Below are positions 32,623-38,249 of a stretch of 38,249 nt of DNA, piece after piece; the first letter of the stretch is position 1; each line of letters starts with the position of its first letter. The stretch covers positions 1-38,249 of the forward strand of contig DFKI01000091.1 in assembly GCA_002373325.1 (NCBI GenBank). The letters run 5' to 3'. Both the position numbers and the translations under genes were made by a program. The notes beneath the pieces are model-generated. The model had not been told where the DNA came from. It was given only the letters and a program-made list of their open reading frames with translations, and searched no databases. This DNA is from Treponema sp. UBA3649 (GTDB lineage: Bacteria; Spirochaetota; Spirochaetia; Treponematales; Treponemataceae).

Positions 32623-32631
32623 TGATATAAT
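32623..32631 (+). promoter_or_regulatory. Extended -10 promoter of the BspA-like lipoprotein gene
   Basis: TGATATAAT is a perfect extended -10; no good -35 lies at 17 bp. An imperfect hairpin (AACTCTCTC/GAGTGAGTT, 32595-32623) overlaps it. The leader would be about 28 nt with AAGGAG before the ATG at 32665. Confidence 0.65.
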
Positions 32632-32664
32632 TAAGACAAAATATGAAACATTAAGGAGTTGCTT

Positions 32665-34425
32665 ATGAAAAATTTGCTGAAATCAGGCTCAGTCCTAGCG
32701 TCACTGATCCTTGCCCTGTCCATTGACCTTTTCTCCTGCAATGCAGATGTGAAAGAATCAACACCGGAGCCGGAGCCCGAACCCATTTATTACACAGTGA
32801 CCTACACATCCGAGCATGGAACGGTTCCCGATGCAATCAGAGTGGAGGAGAACACCGTGCTTTCCATAGACCAGCTTCCGGTCCTTTCCGAAGGGAAACT
32901 TGTTTTCAAAGGATGGTTTGACGGAGAAGAAAAAGCCGAGCCGGACGAATTCAAAGTGACAAAGAGCGTGACCCTCGAAGCTCATTGGGCAGAGACCGCC
33001 ACTGTTTCCTACAAAAGCACATTTGGCACGGTTCCAGAAAGCTTCGACTCGGAGCTTAATGAGCCTTTTATCAGCGGCAATCTCGCACCCATCCATTGCA
33101 GTCCCTACACATTCCTTGGCTGGTACTATGAAAAGGATGAGAACAACAACGGAACCGGCGAACAGGCAAAAAACGGAGATCCTATAGCCGCTGACACCGT
33201 GCTTTACGCAAAGTGGAAGACCGCCACTGTTTCCTTCATCACGGAACATGGCGATACCCCTGCGTCCATCACAAAATATGCGGGAGAAAAAATCACCGAT
33301 GAAGAAATCTCCAGTTTGAACGAGACAGGCTACACATTCGGCGGATGGTTCAATAATTCCACGAAACTCACCTCCGCTTATACGGTGGCGGACACGGTGA
33401 CATTCACGGCAAAATGGACTGCAAACAAATACAGCATAACATACAAGGCCAACGGCGGAAACGGGGATGACTACAAACAAAGCGTCACATTCGGAAGTTC
33501 TGTAAAACTCTCCGCAGAAAACATCAAATGCCCCGGATATGTCGCACAGTGGAATACAAAGGCAGACGGAAGCGGAATATCCTATGAGGACAAAAGTGAT
33601 TTTTCAGTCACTGAAGCAAAAAACATTACCCTCTACGCCCAGTGGGATCCCATTGCCGATGAAACGACCATTGTGGATATGATTAAAAACATGACGGAAT
33701 CCGGAACCATAGCCGCCAAGGGAACCTTCAGCGACTCCTTATTCAAGCAGATAAGAGGAGCCTTTGACAAACTTCCAGAAACAGTTCTTGTCGCCATCGA
33801 TTTGTCCCACGTGGAAGGACTAACAAGCATTCCATATGAAGCTTTCAAACAATGCAACAATCTGACCAGCGTGATTCTACCGGACAGCGTGACGAAAATC
33901 GGATCGGATGCATTCTATGGCTGCAGTCTCACAAGCATAACCATACCAGACGGCGTAACGGAAATCGGTGAGCAGGCATTCCAGTACAACGATCTAGAAA
34001 GCGTGACTATACCGGACGGCGTGACGGAAATCAGTTGGGGATGTTTCGAATCCTGCAAAAAGCTGACTAGCGTAACAATACCGGCCAGCGTAACGAAAAT
34101 CTGCAACGAAGCGTTCAGAGAGTGCAGACGGCTCGAAAGCGTGACTATACCTAACGGCGTGACGGAAATCGGTCAGCTGGCATTCTATTACAGCGGGCTC
34201 AAAAGCGTGACTATACCGGCCAGCGTAACGAAAATCAGGGGCAATGCGTTCGTAGACTGCTATTTCTTACAACTTACCTTTGAGGATACTCAGAAAACTT
34301 GGTATCGAAAAGACATTGGGGGACCATTAGAGGAAATAGGACCTATGTCTGCTGATCCGGAGGAAAATGGGAGTTTATTCAGCAGTCAATCGAAAGGAGG
34401 AGCTGAATATACGACAAATCCGTAA
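32665..34425 (+). CDS. Surface lipoprotein with InlB-type repeats and BspA leucine-rich repeats
   Basis: The signal ends in LFSC and is followed by a Glu/Pro spacer (ESTPEPEPEPEP type). About residues 45-330 hold four Listeria-Bacteroides (InlB B-type) repeats, each with a FxGWF or FLGWYY core and a closing W (AHWAE, AKWKT, AKWTA, AQWDP). Residues about 390-540 form BspA-type LRR_5 units such as LTSVTIPASVTKICNEAF. Such proteins bind host or microbial surfaces in oral and gut treponemes. AAGGAG lies 6 nt before the ATG at 32665; a TTG at 32659 is not preferred. It has its own promoter and is probably outside the RiPP operon. Confidence 0.9.
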   Translation: MKNLLKSGSVLASLILALSIDLFSCNADVKESTPEPEPEPIYYTVTYTSEHGTVPDAIRVEENTVLSIDQLPVLSEGKLVFKGWFDGEEKAEPDEFKVTKSVTLEAHWAETATVSYKSTFGTVPESFDSELNEPFISGNLAPIHCSPYTFLGWYYEKDENNNGTGEQAKNGDPIAADTVLYAKWKTATVSFITEHGDTPASITKYAGEKITDEEISSLNETGYTFGGWFNNSTKLTSAYTVADTVTFTAKWTANKYSITYKANGGNGDDYKQSVTFGSSVKLSAENIKCPGYVAQWNTKADGSGISYEDKSDFSVTEAKNITLYAQWDPIADETTIVDMIKNMTESGTIAAKGTFSDSLFKQIRGAFDKLPETVLVAIDLSHVEGLTSIPYEAFKQCNNLTSVILPDSVTKIGSDAFYGCSLTSITIPDGVTEIGEQAFQYNDLESVTIPDGVTEISWGCFESCKKLTSVTIPASVTKICNEAFRECRRLESVTIPNGVTEIGQLAFYYSGLKSVTIPASVTKIRGNAFVDCYFLQLTFEDTQKTWYRKDIGGPLEEIGPMSADPEENGSLFSSQSKGGAEYTTNP

Positions 34426-34482
34426 ACTTCATTGGGCAAAACTTACATCCATCCCCACCGCATACCGGGGATAAATTCCATA

Positions 34483-34923
34483 TCAAATAAAATAATCCCC
34501 GTTCCCCTCCTGCCTCTTCGCGCTGGAGACCAAATCATCAAGGGTCTTTCCGTCAAGGTAGTCGCAGATTACTTTGTGGAGGCCCGTCCATAAATCTAGC
34601 GTGGCGCACTCCTCTTTTTTCGGGCACGTGTTCTCCGGGGTCGCAAGGCAGGCAACCGGCGCCAAATCTCCCTCGGTGATTCTGAGAATCTCACCCACTG
34701 TGTATTCGGAAGGTGAGCGGGAAAGGCGGTATCCACCCTGGGGTCCCCTCACGCTCTGCAAGAGACCGAATTTTGAAAGCAGCGACGTAATCTGCTCAAG
34801 ATACTTCACGCTGATTCCCTGCCGCTCCGAGATATCCCTTAGAGCCGTAAATTCCGAGCTGTCGTGCTGAGCCAAATCTATCATAAACCTGAGTGCGTAA
34901 CGTCCGCGGGTAGAAATCTTCAT
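34483..34923 (-). CDS. Rrf2 family transcriptional regulator
   Basis: This 146-residue protein begins MKISTRGRYALRFMIDLAQH, the typical Rrf2/IscR/CymR start, with winged-helix QGISVKYLEQI and GPQGGYRLSRSP. Three cysteines (CLATPENTCPKKEEC) lie where IscR-like members hold an iron-sulfur cluster, so redox or Fe-S sensing is plausible. GAGG lies before the ATG. A sigma-70-type promoter lies upstream and a short TACT-N5-AGTA palindrome overlaps its -10, a possible own operator. Confidence 0.93.
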   Translation of the reverse strand: MKISTRGRYALRFMIDLAQHDSSEFTALRDISERQGISVKYLEQITSLLSKFGLLQSVRGPQGGYRLSRSPSEYTVGEILRITEGDLAPVACLATPENTCPKKEECATLDLWTGLHKVICDYLDGKTLDDLVSSAKRQEGNGDYFI

Positions 34924-34963
34924 GTCCAGTCCTCAAATCAATTTTCTATTTTCCTACTCGTTA

Positions 34964-34992
34964 AGTATACTATTTATCGCGTCCTTTGTCCA
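34964..34992 (-). promoter_or_regulatory. Promoter of the Rrf2 gene
   Basis: TGGACA (34987-34992) and TATACT (34964-34969) on the minus strand are spaced exactly 17 bp. TACTCGTTAAGTA (34955-34967), an inverted repeat TACT/AGTA, overlaps the -10 and could be bound by Rrf2 itself. Confidence 0.7.
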
Positions 34993-35051
34993 GTTGATTT
35001 TAAGACAGATTTTTTTCCGGCAGATTTTCCGCTGATTTTCCCCCGGATCCA

Positions 35052-38021
35052 TCACAGAGAAAGCGAAGTTGAAAGTGCGAACTCAAACGGAATTTTCGCG
35101 CCGCTCCTCGGATAATATTTCACGTCGAGCCCCAAAACCTGCACGAACTGAGGACTTGCGAAAGAACCCGTGTTCAAAGCCCCCTCCAATCCCACCGAAA
35201 GGGTCACGGTGTCGCTGAAAGACATGGATGAAAAATCCTTGAATTTAGAAAGGCAGTTGAAAATGCTCACGCTGTCCGACCTGTCATAGAACCCGAAATC
35301 GTAAGAGGCAAGCACGGTGAAGCGGTTGAAGTAGAGCGGAAAAAAAGTAAGTCCCTTCTGTATGTCCAATGAAAAAAGCACAGTCCTCACGTTTGCCGCG
35401 CACAGACAGTTTGAGTCGGGTGCAAGAAAAGCGCTCACGGAAAAAGGCAGATTGTATGTCATCCCGTAAGGACATTTCACCGGAATCAGTTTCGGAGCAC
35501 GCACACAGACCGCAGGATAAAGCGACTGAAAGAATCCCTCAGCCGAAGCATTCTCAAGGTCATCCCCGAATCTCCTGGAAAAAGAAAGGCTGTAGACAAT
35601 CTGGGCCATAAATCCGCCGTACTCAAAATACCCCGATCCCGTATGCCGTAGCGCCGAGTAAACAGCATAGGCCACATTATTCACGCGGAAATAATTGTTC
35701 CCGTCATCAGCAATGCTCGTAAGTTTCGGAAAAAAAGATTCCTCCGTGCTGAGCTTCACCCTGTGCTGCCTACCGAAAAGGATAAAATTATCGTCCGAAA
35801 AAATCAGCGAGTGATTTCCTACCGGCAGCTCAAAACGTAGCGACGAGGAAAGACTTGCCTGCATGAATCCATTCGCGTCAAAAATCAGAGCCGGGGAAAG
35901 ACTGTACCTGAAAAGAGTCGTGGTGGAGCCCCCTGAAAAAGTCGCGGAGAGCCCAGCCTCAAAACGGTCATCCTGAACCGAGCGGAAAAAATTTCCCGGA
36001 TTCACTCCCAGAGAAAAAACCGCCGTGGTTCCGTCCCATGGATTCGCCGTAAGAAAAGAGACTCCCGGAAACATGATTTTGGAGCTGACATCCCCGTAAG
36101 CGTCGTAAAGCGAGATGTCGGAAAAAGGAAGGAAAACTCCCTTGGGGTAAAAAGGATGAAGCCATTTTTTGGAGTCCGAAAGCAGATCCAGACTCACGTT
36201 TCCCGAATCAAGCGCGGCATACTCAATCGAAGGAGGAAGCTCCACCAGGGAAGTTCTCATCGTCACTGAATCCAAATCCAGAAAACTCACTCGGCTCTCG
36301 TCCACAAAATCGGAAATGAAGGGAATCATCCTTGACGACGAAAGCAGAACAAGAGGAGCATAGACCCCGCCCGAAACATCCTCCTCCATAAAAGAAAATT
36401 CCGCCGCATCATTCCTTAGCGAAAGAAGCCCCAGTCTCGGAAATGTTTTTTCACCAGCCCATGAAAAAGAAAACCTGAGTGTGCCGTCAGAAGAATCCCC
36501 GAGAGCCGAAAGATTCCGAATCCTGATTTTCTCATCCGGAAGAGGAATGTCATAAAAAGTCATCGGAAGATTAGCATCTAAAAGATGAGCATCTAAAGAA
36601 TGAGCATCAAATAGATGTTCAATCACCCGCACCTTCTGAACCAAGGAATCCTGCACGATACAAGCGACTCTCCCATTTCCTCCGTCGCATGGAGAAAAAA
36701 TCATCTCGCCGCGTGGGAAATCAATATCCCTCAGTCTCTCAAGCCTCACGCTTCCCTTGTCACCCGAAACGATTTTGTAGGCAATCAGTTTTTCCCTCTG
36801 ACCGCTCACTTGCACCGCGCACAAAAAAGCATCGTCACCAAGCCTTGCCACAAAGGGATTCCTGAGCGATTTTTCCTCCACCCTGATTTTTTTTCTTGAA
36901 TCAAGCGAATAAAGGGAAACCGAAGTCTTCAAGTTCACGGCAAAATCATCGTACTCGCACACAGGAAGAAACCTAGGATCCGAGGAGGGACCCAAAGAAG
37001 CAACGGAAGGAACGCAAAGGATTTTCTCAGGCGGCAAAAGATTTCCGTCCTCCGAAACAGAGCTCCTGTAGACATTTCCGCTGTTTCTCTCAAACCACAC
37101 GGCGGAATCACCGGAAAGACAAAGGGATGAAAAAACGGCTCCCGGCTTACAATGCAGATTTTTAACCTGGACATTCTCCGAAATCTCAGGGACATAAACT
37201 GAAGAAGCGAATTCCTCCCAGGCATTTTTGAGGGAGAGTCCGTAAGTCCTTTTGAACGCCAGCGCATAGGTTAGCGACTCAAGGTTGATTCCCGCGTACC
37301 AGAACTCGGCGTATTTTTCCATTCCGTAGCGTTTCTGAAGCCACTCGGTAAAAGGACCTCCGAATCCATAGGACATATTTCCCGAGGGATAAACATCGCG
37401 CGCCCCCGCCACATCGGCATAAGAAGGAAATTTTCCCATCAGCTTGGACTGACGCAGCATGTGAAGATAATACGGATCCGAGAGCCTTCCCTCCCCCGAG
37501 AGACTTTCCGAGGCAACCGAAGCTCCCTCCTTCACCATGGTCGGCATGGTCATAAAAGCACCTGGATTCAGTGTGTCGCCGAAAATAAAATCCATGACAA
37601 ACCAAAAGGGATTTCTCATGTTGATTGTCACCGCATGTGTCAGCTCATGGCGGAAAGTACCCGTGAGAGTTTCCCTGAAAACAGCCATGTCCTCATCCGG
37701 CAAAGTATCGAAAAGCACTATGTGATTATAATATCCGTTTGAAAAATAGGCGTTGAAAACATCCGTCTGCGATGTGATTGTGACAGGCATCCTGAAAGAG
37801 GGCTGAATCCCAAGCGATGCACAGATTTCCCCATAGATTCTGTCGGCGCATCCTGCAATCTCCGCGGCACTCTCCTCAGATCCCTCCGCATAGATTATGT
37901 CAAACCACTTTGTCCTGACATAGCGGACGTTTTTTCCTCCCGTCATATATCCGTCAAAGGCAAAAACAGTGAAAACGGAAAGGAATCCCAAGGCAAAAAG
38001 GACGAGCAACTTTTTTTTCAT
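35052..38021 (-). CDS. Large exported zinc metallopeptidase (peptidase MA-like) with barrel-like C-terminus
   Basis: The 989-residue protein has a signal peptide (MKKKLLVLFALGFLSVFTVF) and, at 125-129, the zinc motif HELTH with the third ligand probably Glu165 in KEGAS; this is the gluzincin/peptidase MA-like arrangement. A long middle part resembles beta-propeller-like blades (SLDSRKKIRVEEKSL), and the last 350 residues alternate polar and hydrophobic residues as in outer-membrane beta-barrels, closing FALSTSLSL. It would cut proteins at or outside the cell surface. The ATG at 38021 follows GGAG by 8 nt; a longer frame would overlap the tRNA gene and is rejected. Confidence 0.85.
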   Translation of the reverse strand: MKKKLLVLFALGFLSVFTVFAFDGYMTGGKNVRYVRTKWFDIIYAEGSEESAAEIAGCADRIYGEICASLGIQPSFRMPVTITSQTDVFNAYFSNGYYNHIVLFDTLPDEDMAVFRETLTGTFRHELTHAVTINMRNPFWFVMDFIFGDTLNPGAFMTMPTMVKEGASVASESLSGEGRLSDPYYLHMLRQSKLMGKFPSYADVAGARDVYPSGNMSYGFGGPFTEWLQKRYGMEKYAEFWYAGINLESLTYALAFKRTYGLSLKNAWEEFASSVYVPEISENVQVKNLHCKPGAVFSSLCLSGDSAVWFERNSGNVYRSSVSEDGNLLPPEKILCVPSVASLGPSSDPRFLPVCEYDDFAVNLKTSVSLYSLDSRKKIRVEEKSLRNPFVARLGDDAFLCAVQVSGQREKLIAYKIVSGDKGSVRLERLRDIDFPRGEMIFSPCDGGNGRVACIVQDSLVQKVRVIEHLFDAHSLDAHLLDANLPMTFYDIPLPDEKIRIRNLSALGDSSDGTLRFSFSWAGEKTFPRLGLLSLRNDAAEFSFMEEDVSGGVYAPLVLLSSSRMIPFISDFVDESRVSFLDLDSVTMRTSLVELPPSIEYAALDSGNVSLDLLSDSKKWLHPFYPKGVFLPFSDISLYDAYGDVSSKIMFPGVSFLTANPWDGTTAVFSLGVNPGNFFRSVQDDRFEAGLSATFSGGSTTTLFRYSLSPALIFDANGFMQASLSSSLRFELPVGNHSLIFSDDNFILFGRQHRVKLSTEESFFPKLTSIADDGNNYFRVNNVAYAVYSALRHTGSGYFEYGGFMAQIVYSLSFSRRFGDDLENASAEGFFQSLYPAVCVRAPKLIPVKCPYGMTYNLPFSVSAFLAPDSNCLCAANVRTVLFSLDIQKGLTFFPLYFNRFTVLASYDFGFYDRSDSVSIFNCLSKFKDFSSMSFSDTVTLSVGLEGALNTGSFASPQFVQVLGLDVKYYPRSGAKIPFEFALSTSLSL

Positions 38022-38056
38022 AACCGGTCTCCAGATTTTTAATGCAAATTTTACTG

Positions 38057-38090
38057 AAAAAAAAAAGAGATGCCACATCCGACATCTCTT
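38057..38090 (-). terminator. Rho-independent terminator of tRNA-Cys
   Basis: On the minus strand AAGAGATG pairs perfectly with CATCTCTT across a 10-nt loop and is followed by at least eight T. It lies 6 bp after the tRNA. Confidence 0.92.
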
Positions 38091-38095
38091 ATGGA

Positions 38096-38167
38096 AGGCG
38101 TCTGGCGGAATCGAACCGCCGCATAGAGGTTTTGCAGACCTGTCCCTTACCACTTGGGTAAGACGCC
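38096..38167 (-). tRNA. tRNA-Cys (GCA)
   Basis: The minus strand folds as a cloverleaf: acceptor GGCGTCT/AGACGCC, anticodon stem-loop GGTCTGCAAAACC with anticodon GCA, T arm GGCGG-TTCGATT-CCGCC. The discriminator is U, as required for Cys. CCA is not encoded. It has its own promoter and terminator. Confidence 0.97.
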
Positions 38168-38183
38168 AAAAAATCATGCTGTA

Positions 38184-38212
38184 AGCATATCATTTTTCAG
38201 ATTTTATGTCAA
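38184..38212 (-). promoter_or_regulatory. Promoter of tRNA-Cys
   Basis: TTGACA (38207-38212) and TATGCT (38184-38189) on the minus strand have 17 bp spacing, with TGA before the -10 (extended). It ends about 16 bp before the mature tRNA. Confidence 0.8.
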
Positions 38213-38249
38213 GTGCCTCACAAAAAAATGTAGAAGGCAAGTGCAAATC

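Noticed and set aside
34451..34472. ATCCCC/GGGGAT hairpin as terminator of the BspA-like gene
   Set aside because: No T run follows on either strand, so it is only a weak candidate and was not listed.
38022..38177. N-terminal extension of the metallopeptidase across the tRNA-Cys gene
   Set aside because: It would run through the tRNA and its terminator; the signal peptide and GGAG fix the start at 38021.

Overview
The window looks like a chromosomal piece of a host-associated or anaerobic spirochaete, most likely a Treponema. This is inferred, not proven. The signs are moderate G+C, many lipoproteins with relaxed lipoboxes (FVGC, LFSC, FIGC), BspA-type leucine-rich repeats with InlB-type repeats, an EFR1-type ferredoxin, a large maltodextrin GH13/MalQ pair and a YesM/YesN sugar-sensing system.

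Layout. 1-1024: a U32 peptidase/rRNA-hydroxylase family gene, cut by the window edge. 1025-2012: a repeat-bearing gap, then a small lipoprotein with a clear terminator. 2048-5396 (minus): an SDR enzyme fused to a zinc ribbon, an EFR1 flavodoxin-ferredoxin protein, an 84-residue protein and a retropepsin-like protease; a 41-bp exact repeat links the last genes. 5502-7968 (plus): a TetR-controlled operon (exported protein, lipoprotein alpha/beta hydrolase, TetR regulator) with two operator-like sites at its promoter. 8088-17859 (minus): a sugar module made of a membrane protein, an anchored periplasmic sensor, a YesM kinase, a YesN regulator and a second sugar-binding lipoprotein, then the ChvE/MmsA/MmsB multiple-monosaccharide ABC transporter with its own promoter and two near-identical 15-bp upstream repeats. 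18001-25174: threonine synthase, then (minus) malQ and a 1241-residue GH13 protein.

25281-32572 is accessory and the most interesting part. A truncated AAA ATPase and an XRE repressor lie on the minus strand. A divergent promoter, with a palindrome between its -35 and -10 boxes, reads into a peptide-natural-product (RiPP) locus: a 76-residue acidic protein, a UvrA-like twin ABC ATPase (frameshifted at an A7 run), a microviridin-type ATP-grasp ligase, two homologous small precursors that both end in ENLGMLVA, a gene broken by one stop codon between them, a 207-residue possible immunity protein, a cysteine-every-fourth-residue precursor, and a radical SAM/SPASM maturase. I infer two chemistries, ester/amide crosslinks (graspetide-like) and radical SAM thioethers (ranthipeptide/sactipeptide-like), in one locus.

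32665-38249: a BspA/InlB-repeat lipoprotein, an Rrf2 regulator, a large surface metallopeptidase with an HELTH motif, and tRNA-Cys(GCA) with promoter and terminator.

A recurring pattern is that at least four minus-strand genes have a -10 box only 6-7 nt before the ATG and no ribosome binding site, which predicts leaderless mRNAs. Several other promoters carry the extended form TGnTATAAT.
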